Shown here: in pieces, positions 15,742 to 25,363 of the stretch
Layout of the letters: each line of letters begins with the position of its first letter
How positions within the stretch are numbered: the stretch's first letter is position 1
From: Natrarchaeobius chitinivorans
GTDB taxonomy: Archaea > Halobacteriota > Halobacteria > Halobacteriales > Natrialbaceae
Assembly (NCBI RefSeq): GCF_003841505.1
Contig: NZ_REGA01000004.1
Coordinates: forward strand, 62,001-126,000
Direction of reading: 5' to 3'
Length of the DNA stretch: 64,000 bases
Made by a program: the position numbers and the translations under genes
The notes under the pieces: generated by a model
Databases searched by the model: none
Told to the model about the DNA's origin: nothing
Seen by the model: only the letters and a program-made list of their open reading frames with translations

Positions 15742-16719
15742 TCACGCCGGTGCGGCCGTCTCGGACGCCTCGAGCAGCTCCTTGTAGCGGTTGCGGATGG
15801 TAACCTCGGAGATGCTGGCGACCTCGCTGACCTCGTTCTGGGTGACCTTCTCGTTGGTCAGCAGTGCCGCAGCGTAGACGCCGGCCGCGGCGAGGCCGAC
15901 CGGCGACTTGCCGCTGTGGACGCCCTCCTTGCGGGCCGAGTCGAGCAGTTCGCGGGCCATCCGTTCGGTCTCGTCCGAAAGGTCGAGGTCGCTGACGAAC
16001 CGCGGGACGTAGCTTTCGGGGTCGGCCGGCTGGACCTCGAGGCCGAGTTCCCGGATGACGTACCGGTAGGTTCGGGTCAGTTCCATCTTGTCGACGCGGC
16101 TGACGGCCGAGATCTCGTCGAGGCTGCGCGGGGTGCCGGCCTGACGAGCGGACGCGTACAGCGAGGACGTCGCGACGCCTTCGATCGACCGGCCCGGCAG
16201 CAGGTCCTCCTCGAGGGCGCGCCGATAGATGACGCTGGCGGTCTCGCGGACGTTCTCGGGGAGGCCGAGCGCGCTGGCCATGCGGTCGATCTCGCCCAGT
16301 GCCTGTTTCAGGTTGCGCTCTTTGGAGTCGCGGGTGCGGAATCGCTCGTTCCAGGTGCGAAGCCGTTGCATCTTCTGGCGCTGGCGACTCGAGAGGGACT
16401 TGCCGTAGGCGTCTTTGTCCTGCCAGCCGATGTTGGTCGACAGCCCCTGGTCGTGCATCATGTTCGTCGTCGGGGCACCGACGCGGCTCTTCTCGTCCTT
16501 TTCGGCGGCGTCGAACGCGCGCCACTCGGGACCGCGGTCGATCTCGCCCTCTTCGACGACGAGTCCACACTCGCTGCAGACGGTCTCGGCGTGTTCGGCG
16601 TCGCTGATCAGTCGGCCGCCACACTCCGGGCACTGTTCTTGCTCCGCCGATCGTTCGGTGGTTTCTTCGCTCTCCTCCTCTCGTTCGTTCGAGTACGTTC
16701 GAATGCTTGTATCGGTCAT
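15742..16719 (-). CDS. tfb: Transcription initiation factor TFB (copy 1)
   Basis: The 325-residue general factor bridges TBP, the BRE and RNA polymerase. Features: N-terminal zinc ribbon CPECGG/CSECG (about 30-52), B-reader GPEWRAFDAAEKDEKSRVG (64-82), then two cyclin-like repeats beginning near [16 protein letters not shown] and GKSPVGLAAAGVYAA, with a C-terminal [18 protein letters not shown]. It shares a long identical core with the copy at 59625 but differs at the N-terminus and in the second cyclin repeat. The upstream region has several TATA-like boxes and a leader of roughly 65-110 nt, unlike the leaderless neighbours. Confidence 0.96.
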   Translation of the reverse strand: MTDTSIRTYSNEREEESEETTERSAEQEQCPECGGRLISDAEHAETVCSECGLVVEEGEIDRGPEWRAFDAAEKDEKSRVGAPTTNMMHDQGLSTNIGWQDKDAYGKSLSSRQRQKMQRLRTWNERFRTRDSKERNLKQALGEIDRMASALGLPENVRETASVIYRRALEEDLLPGRSIEGVATSSLYASARQAGTPRSLDEISAVSRVDKMELTRTYRYVIRELGLEVQPADPESYVPRFVSDLDLSDETERMARELLDSARKEGVHSGKSPVGLAAAGVYAAALLTNEKVTQNEVSEVASISEVTIRNRYKELLEASETAAPA

Positions 16720-16808
16720 GGTGAATCGGGTGAGTTACTCGGGGCTCCCGGGTGGGGTAACCAGAAGAAACCCGGTCGCCTCGGCTAACATAGAGTAAGG
16801 CCGTAAAC

Positions 16809-16862
16809 CATATAAGTGTTACGCCTGCTTTATAAGCAACTCGCCTATGCAGATATATAACT
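16809..16862 (-). promoter_or_regulatory. Three stacked TATA-like boxes upstream of tfb copy 1
   Basis: On the minus strand TTATATGG (about 16810-16817), CTTATAAAG (about 16829-16838) and GTTATATATC (about 16853-16862) are spaced by roughly 20 bp. They would start transcripts 65-110 nt before the ATG at 16719. Alternative start sites would let different TBP/TFB pairs drive this gene; which are used is unknown. Confidence 0.4.
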
Positions 16863-16985
16863 TCCGGTACACACTTAATAATCGTGTAGGTTAGCGCGAC
16901 GCGGCGACCACCACCGATCGGGTTCCGAATCCGAGCGGCGAGACGAGTCGAACCCTTTTCGTCGCTCTCGATCCAATCGGCGGGT

Positions 16986-17711
16986 ATGACGGTTCGCTTC
17001 GGCGCGATCACGCTCGACTGGCTCGGATTCGCGGCGACTCGCCTCGAGGGGCAGACCGGCGCGGTCATCTACGTCGATCCGGGTCCGGAGAAGTACGGCG
17101 TTCTCGAGGGGTACGACGCCAGAGACGGTGATCTGATCCTCGTCTCGCACGGCCACCACTACGATCCCGACTCGATCCGCCGAGTTGCACACGAGGACGC
17201 CATCGTCGCCGTCCACGAGTCGATCGACGTCACCGAACTCGACCGCATCGACGAACGCCCGGAGGATCTTCCGTTCGTCGTCGAACGGGTTCGTGCCGAC
17301 GAGTCGTTCGTTCTGGGCCCGCTCGATCTGTTCACAACACCGGCGTACAACGATCCGGCGGGTCCACACACCGACGAACGCGGAGCACCGCACCACCCGG
17401 AAGGTGAGGGATGCGGGTTCGGGGTCACCGTCGACGGCGTCTGTGCGTTCTGGCCGGGTGCCACCGACGCGCTTTCGCTTCACGAGGAACTCGACGTCGA
17501 CGTCTTCGTACCGCCGATCGGTGGGACCGACACCATGGACCGACGCGAGGCTGCAGAACTGGCAGCGGCGATGGCTCCCGACCTCGTCCTGCCGGTCGGC
17601 TACGATACGCTCGAGGGGGGCGAAACGGACGCCGACGCGTTCGTCGTCGACGTCGCCAACCGCAGTGTTCCGGTCGTCCTCGATCGTCCCTCGACACCTC
17701 CTCCTCGGTGA
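16986..17711 (+). CDS. Metallo-beta-lactamase-fold hydrolase
   Basis: The 241-residue protein resembles UlaG-like metal-dependent hydrolases. It has the strand VIYVDPGP, the SHGHHYDPDS metal motif near residues 54-63 (an HxHxxD variant), GFGVTVDGVCAFWPGATDAL and a late VPPIGGTDTMDRREAAELA segment. The substrate cannot be predicted. The last residues PSTPPPR and the stop codon fall at the edge of the 63-bp tandem repeats, so the repeats may have replaced the original 3' end. Confidence 0.85.
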   Translation: MTVRFGAITLDWLGFAATRLEGQTGAVIYVDPGPEKYGVLEGYDARDGDLILVSHGHHYDPDSIRRVAHEDAIVAVHESIDVTELDRIDERPEDLPFVVERVRADESFVLGPLDLFTTPAYNDPAGPHTDERGAPHHPEGEGCGFGVTVDGVCAFWPGATDALSLHEELDVDVFVPPIGGTDTMDRREAAELAAAMAPDLVLPVGYDTLEGGETDADAFVVDVANRSVPVVLDRPSTPPPR

Positions 17712-17907
17712 GCCGTTCGGACCATCTCCCCGAACCCCACCTCGATGATCGTTAGATCACGCCCATCTCGGTGAGCCGTTCGGACCATCTCCCCGAACCG
17801 CACCTCGATGGCCGCTAGATCACGCCCATCTCGGTGAGCCGTTCGGACCATCTCCCCGAACCGCGCCTCGATGGCCGCTAGATCACGCCCATCTCGGTGA
17901 GCCGTTC
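17709..17907. repeat. 63-bp tandem repeat derived from the 3' end of the topoisomerase VI A gene
   Basis: TGAGCCGTTCGGACCATC recurs at 17709, 17772 and 17835, exactly 63 bp apart; the fourth start at 17898 leaves the repeat and enters the topoisomerase coding end ([10 protein letters not shown]). Each unit carries TTCGG-N9-CCGAA. The first unit supplies the stop codon of the metallo-hydrolase. It looks like slippage amplification of the gene's 3' end into the gap between convergent genes. Confidence 0.9.
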
Positions 17908-18969
17908 GGGGAGATACGTATCCGTCACGAAATCCAACCCGTGAGACGCGAGCGACTGCTGTTCGGACTTCTTCTCGATCTCGAGTTGCAACTCGATCTG
18001 TTCTTCCCAGTAGTCGGTCTGGAAGCGCGGATCCTCGAGTTCGCTCTCGAGGGCGTTGATATCGGAATCCGAGAGCGGGTCGGTCGGAAGATCGTACTCG
18101 ACGATGTCGGCCGGCTGGATACCGACGTACTTCGCCTCGGGCGTCGCGAGGTACTCGGAGAGGTGGGCGGACTTGATCGAGCCGTAGGCGACGGAGCCGT
18201 AAATTCGGTACGACCACGGGTCACCGTCGGCGAAGACCGTCACGGGAAGGTCGAGTTCGTCGTGGAGCCGCTTCGTGATCCGTCGAGTCGCCCGGGCGGG
18301 CTGGCCCTTGAGGTGGACGATCAACGCGTTGTACTCCTCGTCGAAGCCGTTCTCGACGAGTCGATCCCGCATACCACCGGTCTCCACTGCGAGGATGAAG
18401 TCGGCGTCGGTGTCCAGAAACTCGATGGTGTCCGGGTTGTTCGGGATCTGGTACCCGCCTTCGCCGACGTCTTCCTGACAGTGGATCTCACGTTCCCCGC
18501 GTCGAGTCTGCTCGCGAAGGTGGAGCGGCCCCATGATCGTCGCACCGGACTCCTCCGGTCGCATGTGAAAGTCCTCTCGAGTGACGCCGGAGACGATCTC
18601 CAGGTCCTCGATCAGGCCGTTCGACTCGTCCTGGTCGTTGAACTGGGCCTCCTCGTTGTCCCAGCTTTCTGATAGGTAGTACAGTTCACGCAGGGTCGAC
18701 GATCGATCCTGCTCGAGTTGATCGGCGAGAAACTCGATCGTGTAGACGGCCTTCAGCAGCTTTCGAGCCCCGCGGACGGAGTTCGCCGAGCGAGTCGACT
18801 CGCGGTCGCCGTACACCCAGACGTCGCTGTCCTCGTCGTACTCGATGTTGTTTTTCGTCCGCGTCGGCACGGACATGTGGGGAATCTCGCCGAGTTCGAA
18901 CTGGTCGTAAAACTGCGCGGCGAGGTCGATCAACTGCTCTCGTGCCTGCTGGTCGTTTTGCGTGCTCAT
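17878..18969 (-). CDS. top6A: DNA topoisomerase VI subunit A
   Basis: The 363-residue subunit is the Spo11-like DNA-cleaving half of topoisomerase VI. The active tyrosine lies in RELYYLSES (Y97/Y98, CAP-type winged helix), and the Toprim metal site in [24 protein letters not shown] and [11 protein letters not shown] are also typical. It overlaps the B subunit gene by 4 nt and follows it in the operon. The 3' end is the source of a 63-bp tandem array. Confidence 0.97.
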   Translation of the reverse strand: MSTQNDQQAREQLIDLAAQFYDQFELGEIPHMSVPTRTKNNIEYDEDSDVWVYGDRESTRSANSVRGARKLLKAVYTIEFLADQLEQDRSSTLRELYYLSESWDNEEAQFNDQDESNGLIEDLEIVSGVTREDFHMRPEESGATIMGPLHLREQTRRGEREIHCQEDVGEGGYQIPNNPDTIEFLDTDADFILAVETGGMRDRLVENGFDEEYNALIVHLKGQPARATRRITKRLHDELDLPVTVFADGDPWSYRIYGSVAYGSIKSAHLSEYLATPEAKYVGIQPADIVEYDLPTDPLSDSDINALESELEDPRFQTDYWEEQIELQLEIEKKSEQQSLASHGLDFVTDTYLPERLTEMGVI

Positions 18970-21455
18970 TGCGTAGCCTCCGTGAGGGTCAGTTTCTCCG
19001 ATTCGACGCCTTTGACGTCGAGGTCGAACGCCGCCTCCGCCGATACCTCGTACTCGAGGGCGGCTTCGTCACCGCTTGGGACCTCCGTCTCCCACTTGAC
19101 GAACCACTCGCCGTCCATCTCGACGACGGTCGCGCCGTCGGAGAGGTTTCGCGGTTCGGCCGAGACGATGTCGGTGACTTCGAGCGATTCGTTCGTACTC
19201 GAGTTGTTCTCGACGACGACCGACACCGCCTGCCCGTCGCCGTTTTCCTCGATCTGGCGCTCGACGAGGACGTTGTTCATGATCCGCGCGATCGCGTCGT
19301 CGATCTCCGGTTCCTCGCGGCCGGTGACCTCGGCGACCTTCGTGGCCATCTCGGGGAGGATCTTGCCGAGGACGTTCTGTTTCTTCCGGCGCTGTTGCAT
19401 CGAGCGGCGCTTGTTGAGGTAGCTTTTGAGTTCGCGTGCGGCCTCGCGGATCGCCAGTTCGATCTCGTCTTCGATCTCGGGGACGTTCGCGACGGCGTCT
19501 TTCGACTCGCTCGTAAAGGGAACGTTCGTCGACGCGACGTGGACCATGATCACCGCCGGTCCGTTCGGCACCCCCGAGCCGCCGGGCTGATCGAGGCCGT
19601 AGTTACGCCACCCGATCGACCTGACGACGTCCGTCGTCGCACACGCCCCGCGCTGGTAGACGAGCGGGACGCGGTTCGCAAACCGCAACACGTCGACGCC
19701 GCCCTCCGCCTCGAGATCGCCGCCGTAGGCGATGCCGGCCTCGACGATGAACGGATCGCCGCCGTGGACCTCCGCGTCCCGCGTCGAGGACGCGTAGAAG
19801 TCGGCGTCGAACTCCTTCTCGAGACCCGCCTCGATGAGATCGGCGGAGATGGGCGAGAGACACCGCGTCGGCGGTGCCATGATGTCCGTCTCGCGCATCC
19901 CGTCGACGAGATCGCTGCTGGCGTCCCGGTCGCTCTCGAGTTCTCGCACGAGCGGCGGATCGTCGGGAACGGTTGCCATCACGCCCCAGACCGCGTCGAC
20001 GACGTTCTCCCTGGCGGTGTCGCCGAACGCGACGTCGTCGTACTCTTCGGTCAGTTCGGCGGCCCGGTCCACGTGATCGGAAAGCGCCCGGTGGGTGAGC
20101 CGGTGGCGGACGTCCTCGCTTCCTTCGTCTTCGAACCTGGCGGCCAGCCGTTCGGCGAAGGCGTGGACGACCTCGTCGTCCTTTCGCGTACTCGTCGCCT
20201 CGTCGACCAGGTCGTAGAGGTCGGAGACGAGTCTCGACTCGTCGGTCTCCCCGCTCGCTTCGTCGTCGCCGACCGCTGGCTCTCCGTCCTCGCCGGCCGC
20301 ACCGATCAGTTCGAGCCAGACGGCTTCGACAGCGTTCTCCCGGACCGTCTCGCCGAACGTCGTTCCGTGGTCGGCTTCGGTGGCCTCGGCGGCCGCCTCC
20401 ACGTCGGCGCGTAGTTCGTGGTGGGCGATCCGATCGCGTTCGTCGACCGACTCGGCGATGGCACCGGCGAAGGCGGCGGTCGCGTCGGCACCTTTGTTGG
20501 CCGTGGCCTCGGTGACGACGGACTCGAGGTCGATGCCCTCGTGCGTTGCCGGGGATCGCCAGCGCATCTCGCGGCCGTAGTGGCGGTCCCGGAAGGCGTC
20601 GATGACCGAGTCGGCGGTCTTCTTCCCGACTCGAGTGAACTCCTCCTGTAAGAACCCGGAGATCGAGTGCGAGTCCGTCGCGGTGAGCATCTTCATCACG
20701 GTACCGAGTTCGACGCCGTGGGGATGGGGGCGGATCTCTTCTGTCTCCTCCGGCAACTGATCCGTCGCCCGTTCGAACTTGAACGCCGCCTTCGGCTCGC
20801 GCAACTCGAGGCGGGCGTGTGGGTTGACGACTGCCGTGTGCTTGATGTAGTCGTGGAGTTGCTGGCGAGCCCGCATGTTCGCCTCCATCTCGAGTTCGAT
20901 TCGGGTGCCGTGCGGGCGATCCCACGTGGTCGTCTCCTCGACGCTGATCTCGGGTTCGTTGTCGTCGGTGTCGACGATCAGTTCGAAGTACTGCGCCTCG
21001 CTTTCCCCCTGGGTCCGGCTGGTGATCTTCGCCGGTTTGCCGCTCGTAAGCTGGGAGTAGAGGACGGCGGCCGAAATTCCGATCCCCTGTTGTCCGCGGT
21101 TTTGCTCGCGCACGTGAAACCGCGACCCGTACAGCAGTTTACCGAACACCTTGGGAAGCGATTCCTTCGTCAGTCCCGGTCCGTTGTCCTCGACGATCAA
21201 CCGGTAGTAGTCGCCGTCTTCCTGTATCTCGACGTAGATGTCGGGTAGAATTCCGGCTTCCTCCGCGGCGTCTAATGCGTTGTCGACGGCCTCTTTGACG
21301 GCCGTGACGAGGCCTCGAGCGCCGCTGTCGAAGCCGAGCATGTGCTTGTTCTTCTCGAAGAACTCGGCGATCGAGATCGCCTGCTGGTTCTCGGCCAGCT
21401 CCTCGGCGATCCCCGGCTCGTCACCGAGTGTCGACTGGAACGACGTCATTGTCAC
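18966..21455 (-). CDS. top6B: DNA topoisomerase VI subunit B
   Basis: The 829-residue ATPase subunit belongs to the GHKL fold: [11 protein letters not shown] near residue 56, [23 protein letters not shown] near 90, and [17 protein letters not shown] (about 118-134). The transducer domain with conserved [16 protein letters not shown] lies in the C-terminal half. About 150 acidic residues around 340-510 (for example [19 protein letters not shown]) form an insertion typical of haloarchaeal members. Predicted leaderless from CCTTTTAGCC (about 21471-21480). Confidence 0.97.
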   Translation of the reverse strand: MTMTSFQSTLGDEPGIAEELAENQQAISIAEFFEKNKHMLGFDSGARGLVTAVKEAVDNALDAAEEAGILPDIYVEIQEDGDYYRLIVEDNGPGLTKESLPKVFGKLLYGSRFHVREQNRGQQGIGISAAVLYSQLTSGKPAKITSRTQGESEAQYFELIVDTDDNEPEISVEETTTWDRPHGTRIELEMEANMRARQQLHDYIKHTAVVNPHARLELREPKAAFKFERATDQLPEETEEIRPHPHGVELGTVMKMLTATDSHSISGFLQEEFTRVGKKTADSVIDAFRDRHYGREMRWRSPATHEGIDLESVVTEATANKGADATAAFAGAIAESVDERDRIAHHELRADVEAAAEATEADHGTTFGETVRENAVEAVWLELIGAAGEDGEPAVGDDEASGETDESRLVSDLYDLVDEATSTRKDDEVVHAFAERLAARFEDEGSEDVRHRLTHRALSDHVDRAAELTEEYDDVAFGDTARENVVDAVWGVMATVPDDPPLVRELESDRDASSDLVDGMRETDIMAPPTRCLSPISADLIEAGLEKEFDADFYASSTRDAEVHGGDPFIVEAGIAYGGDLEAEGGVDVLRFANRVPLVYQRGACATTDVVRSIGWRNYGLDQPGGSGVPNGPAVIMVHVASTNVPFTSESKDAVANVPEIEDEIELAIREAARELKSYLNKRRSMQQRRKKQNVLGKILPEMATKVAEVTGREEPEIDDAIARIMNNVLVERQIEENGDGQAVSVVVENNSSTNESLEVTDIVSAEPRNLSDGATVVEMDGEWFVKWETEVPSGDEAALEYEVSAEAAFDLDVKGVESEKLTLTEATQ

Positions 21456-21593
21456 CCCATACTAACGGCGGGGCTAAAAGGTGTGCGTTACCGGAGTGAA
21501 AGTGAAGGGGTGGAGGAGACGTCCGGATCGGTTCGATCCGGGGCCCTCGAGAGTGCACGTCCCACCGGCGGTCGACGGTCGACCGGGGAGAGA

Positions 21594-21872
21594 TCAGTAT
21601 CGGACGTCGAATCCGTCCACGCCCAGCACCTCTCCGTACTCGACCTCGACGTCCTCGACGGCGGCGTTGGGACTGCCCTCGTGACACCACTCGACCATCG
21701 ACTCGACAGCCTCCTCCGATCCCTCGAAAACCGCCTCGACGCGACCGTCCTCGAGGTTTTTCACCCAGCCGTCGACGCCCCGTTCTCTCGCGGTATCGCG
21801 GGTCGTCGCGCGGTAGAACACGCCCTGGACGGTTCCTGAAACGAACACGTGGGCTCGGATTCGATCCGTCAT
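21594..21872 (-). CDS. acyP: Acylphosphatase
   Basis: The 92-residue protein has the complete acylphosphatase pattern: AHVFVSGTVQGVFYRATTRDTA with the catalytic Arg in FYR, then GVDGWVKNLEDGRVEAVFEG with the catalytic Asn in VKNLEDG. It hydrolyses acyl phosphates such as carbamoyl phosphate. The frame is open upstream to 22115, but homology begins at the ATG at 21872. Confidence 0.93.
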   Translation of the reverse strand: MTDRIRAHVFVSGTVQGVFYRATTRDTARERGVDGWVKNLEDGRVEAVFEGSEEAVESMVEWCHEGSPNAAVEDVEVEYGEVLGVDGFDVRY

Positions 21873-22083
21873 ATCCGGCGGATCGACCGCGACCGTCAAA
21901 AATCCCCTGCGTTGGCCGCCTCGACTCGGCCGGGGTCGACCAGCGATCCGCCCAGATCCGACGCCCGAACCCGCCTGCGTCTGACGTCTGGCGTACGAGT
22001 GGCTGACGAGCGGCGTGCGACAGTTACACACGCGACGTACCCCCCAGGGGTTGGGCCCTACCGGAACCAGTTCTCGTAACAAC

Positions 22084-22168
22084 TGATACGGATTGCTGTA
22101 CCGATGTACCGCCACACCCGTCGCCCGGGTCGCGACTGGGCCGGAACTGACGGACAGTAAACCGTACG
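22084..22168. repeat. Dispersed palindrome family A, copy 4
   Basis: TGATACGGATTGCTGTACCG at the left mirrors CGGACAGTAAACCGTACGA at the right, with CGTCGCCCGGGTCGCGAC in the centre. It is joined end to end with a family B palindrome that begins at 22168, so together they form a composite of about 155 bp. Confidence 0.82.
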
Positions 22169-22239
22169 AAACGATTTACACACCGATCGCCGATCCGTCC
22201 CGCGATCGGGTGTGCAGCGACGTTCAGTGGCTACGATAG
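22168..22239. repeat. Dispersed palindrome family B, copy 1
   Basis: GAAACGATTTACACACCGATCGC and its opposite GCGATCGGGTGTGCA form the inner stem; the right end is ACGTTCAGTGGCTACGATAG. The left end CTATAGT... expected for the family is missing, replaced by the end of family A copy 4. Other copies lie at 33633 and 34086. Confidence 0.8.
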
Positions 22240-22279
22240 GCCGACAGGACGAGGATGCTCGAGCACGTAGACTCCCGTC

Positions 22280-22528
22280 ATGGGTGTGCTCGACCGCCTC
22301 GAGGAGGAGTACCTCGCCGTCTCGGGTCACCGCCGGACGATCCGGGAACTGCTCGAACTCGTCGTCGGCTCGGTCCTGTTCGTGCTCGTCTCGAGCGGGC
22401 TCACGTACTATCTACTGGGTCGGGCCACCGCGATCGGAGTCGCCGTACTCCTGGGAATCGTTTTCGGCGTCACGATCGTCTCGCAGGCGTACTGGGCGAT
22501 TGCGGGTCGGGACGACTACGATACATAA
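22280..22528 (+). CDS. Small two-helix membrane protein
   Basis: This 82-residue protein begins MGVLDRLEEEYLAVSGHRRT and has two predicted membrane helices (about 26-45 and 49-71), ending in an acidic GRDDYDT. The family is not recognised; similar small membrane proteins are common in haloarchaea. Its own promoter is probably in the stretch after the composite palindrome. Confidence 0.7.
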   Translation: MGVLDRLEEEYLAVSGHRRTIRELLELVVGSVLFVLVSSGLTYYLLGRATAIGVAVLLGIVFGVTIVSQAYWAIAGRDDYDT

Positions 22529-22853
22529 CGGACCTCAGCCTCATCGAACCCGTCGAACGTGATGGGTGCCTTTGATAGCGTAGCCCCTGCACGTCACTGC
22601 ACATTTGGTCGCTCGACGACGAGAAAAACGCGTCGTCGTCGTGGAGTCGGTAGAGGACCGCGATATCGGCGACCGAACGCTCTCGGTTCCGAAAATGTCG
22701 GGTGTGGTAAAAGTGTAGGAACCCGAAAATTCCCACCAACCAGTTAAAGACTTGACCACTCTCCGGCGAATTCATCGAATAAGATGACAATATTCCTTCC
22801 AGTACATTCCAATTACCGATACTATTTTACGCTTGTGACCTGATCCTCGAGTA
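22529..22853. other. Intergenic stretch with nothing recognised except a promoter at its end
   Basis: About 325 nt with no convincing gene. TACTATTTTACGC (about 22817-22829) is placed about 30 nt before the ATG at 22854 and may be the TATA box of the pilin-like gene. Confidence 0.5.
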
Positions 22854-24179
22854 ATGGCCACTGGCGGGATTTCCGAAGAAGAGCGAAACTATACCGGTCC
22901 GGACGACCGGTCACAGTCGGAAATCATCGGATTCGTTCTCATCCTTGGTTTTACAATGATTGCTGCAACTGCGATGCTTTTCGTCGGTCTCAACGTGGTC
23001 GATGGACACGAACAAACCGTCGAAATCGGCGCGGCGGAGAATGAACTCGCACTGTTTGGCTCGAAGGTTTCGGAAGTAGCACTGGGTGATTCCTCGGTAC
23101 AGTCCGTTTCCACGGAAAGCAAGGGAGGGAGCTACGAAGTAACGGAGTCCACGGGAACGATGGAAATCAAACACATCAATAGAACAGGTGCCGGGACCGA
23201 AGAGACGATCCACGAATTCGAAATGGGCGAAGTCACCTACGAAGACGGGGGGACGAAAATCGCGTATCAGGGCGGTGGAGTCTGGAGACACGAGGACGGG
23301 CACACGACGATGGTTTCACCACCGGAATTCCACTACCGGTACGGGACGTTGACGCTTCCGGTAGTGAATGTAACGCGTGATAACCACGTCTCCGGACAAG
23401 TACGTTCTATTACTGCCCGCCAGACCGGCGAAACGAACCGGATATATCCCAACTCGTCACGAACGTACGAAAACGACGATACGAAGTACGAAAACCCGAT
23501 CGAGAACGGAACAGTCGAAATAACGGTAGAGAGCGAATATTATCAGGGATGGAAAGCGTACTTCGAAGAACGAACCGGCGGGAACGTTTCCTACGATGAC
23601 GAGGCTGGGACTGCTACCGTCGAACTCCTCACGCTTGGAGATCACGGACACACCGAGATCGAGGACGGGGAACCGATCATAATTCGCGCGGCGGAAGAAG
23701 AAGAGCCGATGAACGATTTCAATCTCACGCTGTACAGTGACGACCCATCAGGGCTCAACAATCTCGACTGGGCACTCGAGATAGACGGGAGAGAAGCCGT
23801 TCATCTGCATGCACAGGGGAGTGGTGATGTCGATGTTACGATAACCGATCCCGACGACGAGGACTGGGAGTGGGAAGCGATCGACGTTTTCGAAGTCGAA
23901 GATACCGGAGACAGTCATACGCTGCACGCGAACCTTTCGACTCTCGATGGCGACAAAAATGCAACGCACGTCGAGAGCGGAGAAGAAAAAGAGCTCGGCA
24001 TTGTGTTCGACGAACTCATCGAAAGACAGAGACCGAACGTCGATTTGACGGTCGAAGATAAAGATGGGGCCCAACGGGTCAACCACGACGAGTCGTCTCT
24101 GTACATCGACTACGAGGGTGTTGGGTTCGTAACGTATCTGCAGATCACCGAGAACGAAGTGAAAGTGAGGCTCAACTGA
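22854..24179 (+). CDS. Pilin-like membrane-anchored surface protein (DUF7289-like)
   Basis: The 441-residue protein has an N-terminal type III signal-like segment, DDRSQSEIIGFVLILGFTMI (residues 18-37), in which Q-S-E precedes a hydrophobic helix, as in archaeal pilins. The rest is a large extracellular, acidic, strand-rich domain. It resembles the DUF7289 group. It is convergent and overlaps by 8 nt with the related pilin-like gene on the other strand, so it may have joined the cluster separately. Confidence 0.75.
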   Translation: MATGGISEEERNYTGPDDRSQSEIIGFVLILGFTMIAATAMLFVGLNVVDGHEQTVEIGAAENELALFGSKVSEVALGDSSVQSVSTESKGGSYEVTESTGTMEIKHINRTGAGTEETIHEFEMGEVTYEDGGTKIAYQGGGVWRHEDGHTTMVSPPEFHYRYGTLTLPVVNVTRDNHVSGQVRSITARQTGETNRIYPNSSRTYENDDTKYENPIENGTVEITVESEYYQGWKAYFEERTGGNVSYDDEAGTATVELLTLGDHGHTEIEDGEPIIIRAAEEEEPMNDFNLTLYSDDPSGLNNLDWALEIDGREAVHLHAQGSGDVDVTITDPDDEDWEWEAIDVFEVEDTGDSHTLHANLSTLDGDKNATHVESGEEKELGIVFDELIERQRPNVDLTVEDKDGAQRVNHDESSLYIDYEGVGFVTYLQITENEVKVRLN

Positions 24180-24924
24180 ACTCGCCACTGAGTCTCGTCA
24201 CCGGAACGTAGATCTCATCAGTTTCGAGGTCGCACGTGAGCGTTGTGCTGTCCTCGTTCAGTTCGGACGTACAATCCTGATCAGCGTCTATCTCGTCGAA
24301 CGAGTCCAGATACCGCTCCCATTCGTCGGCGCGAGCGGGTTTGGTGACGATCTCGATTTCGACGTCGAGATCTCCGCTCGAGTGCTGGTACAACCGCGGC
24401 GTTCGTTGCTCGGTCCGTAAATGGACGGTCTCCGACCCGCCGATAGAGAGGCGGGTATCAGAACCCCTCATCTCGGTCTGTGGGAGCATCGTTCGGTTCT
24501 CGTCGATTCGAAAATGGGGCTCTCTAATCATCCGGCTCTCGCGTTCGGTTTCTCGAAACAGCGCGCCGTTCGAGTGAACTACCTGCGATCCCTGCTCCGT
24601 CTCGTAGATGATCGGATCGTTTACGACCACGATTTCGTCGTTACTACTTTGGACGGATATGTTGAACTCCTCGCGAGTACCGAAAGACAGGGACGCATCT
24701 GTGACTCTGATTTCCGTAGCCCGGCCCTCTACCCGGTCGTACGCGTGGTCGTCGATATTGTTCGCGAGAATTTCGAACGCGACTTCGGCGTTGTTGATCT
24801 GCTCTCCGTCTTGATAATCGGTCAACGCTCCGGTCCCCATGACGGTAACCATGCTAATACTCACGATCATCAATCCGAGAATGAGTGTATAACCCAGCAC
24901 ATCGCTGACTGCTCTATTACTCAC
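24172..24924 (-). CDS. Pilin-like protein (DUF7289 family)
   Basis: The 250-residue protein starts MSNRAVSDVLGYTLILGLMI with a single N-terminal hydrophobic helix after a short charged leader, typical of prepilins. GTGALTDYQDGEQINNAEVAF follows, the pattern of the DUF7289 family. The rest is a globular extracellular domain with one cysteine pair near the C-terminus (about residues 218 and 230). The start is GTG. It is the last gene of a five-gene operon with overlapping ends. Confidence 0.83.
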   Translation of the reverse strand: MSNRAVSDVLGYTLILGLMIVSISMVTVMGTGALTDYQDGEQINNAEVAFEILANNIDDHAYDRVEGRATEIRVTDASLSFGTREEFNISVQSSNDEIVVVNDPIIYETEQGSQVVHSNGALFRETERESRMIREPHFRIDENRTMLPQTEMRGSDTRLSIGGSETVHLRTEQRTPRLYQHSSGDLDVEIEIVTKPARADEWERYLDSFDEIDADQDCTSELNEDSTTLTCDLETDEIYVPVTRLSGEFS

Positions 24925-25363
24925 GTGTGATCACCAGCCGGTCGTCCCCTGTATCGTAGCTGATCTCGAGTGTCCCTCCGGTAAGGCGAGTTTCGTCGAC
25001 AGGTGTGGTCGTGTTGATGGTTTTCTCTTTCGTAACGTCTGCGTCACTGCTCTCGAGACGGATAATCGTATCCGATCCGTCGGTTTCAGTGGTGATCGTA
25101 TACTGGCCACCGCTGACGAACTGTGGGGAGTCAGAAACCACACGGATCGTCTCCGCTTCGCCCTCGGTTTGGGTGAGTCGATCGGCCGTCGAAATATCGG
25201 CTGCGATACGTTCCCCGATGACGTCCAGTTCTGCATCGACAGTTTGTTCGTGTTGACCTTCCAGAAGGGCCGATCCAGCCATCGAAAGGCCACCGACCAG
25301 TATGACTGCGACTCCCAGGAGGAGGACGTAATTCACCATATACGACAGCGCGCGATCAGTCAT
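24917..25363 (-). CDS. Pilin-like protein (DUF7266 family)
   Basis: The 148-residue protein starts MTDRALSYMVNYVLLLGVAV with one N-terminal hydrophobic helix (about 10-32) followed by GQHEQTVDAELDVIGERIAA, the pattern I associate with DUF7266. The remainder is a small beta-rich extracellular domain. The gene overlaps both neighbours by 8 nt, consistent with translational coupling. Probably a minor pilin of a type IV pilus-like apparatus. Confidence 0.82.
   Translation of the reverse strand: MTDRALSYMVNYVLLLGVAVILVGGLSMAGSALLEGQHEQTVDAELDVIGERIAADISTADRLTQTEGEAETIRVVSDSPQFVSGGQYTITTETDGSDTIIRLESSDADVTKEKTINTTTPVDETRLTGGTLEISYDTGDDRLVITRE

Noticed and set aside
16299-16607. Plus-strand frame opposite tfb copy 1, also seen opposite copy 3
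   Set aside because: Its duplication simply reflects the shared TFB core; the product is an antisense shadow.
17709-17907. CRISPR-like array
   Set aside because: The 63-bp units are contiguous with no spacers and derive from the top6A 3' end.
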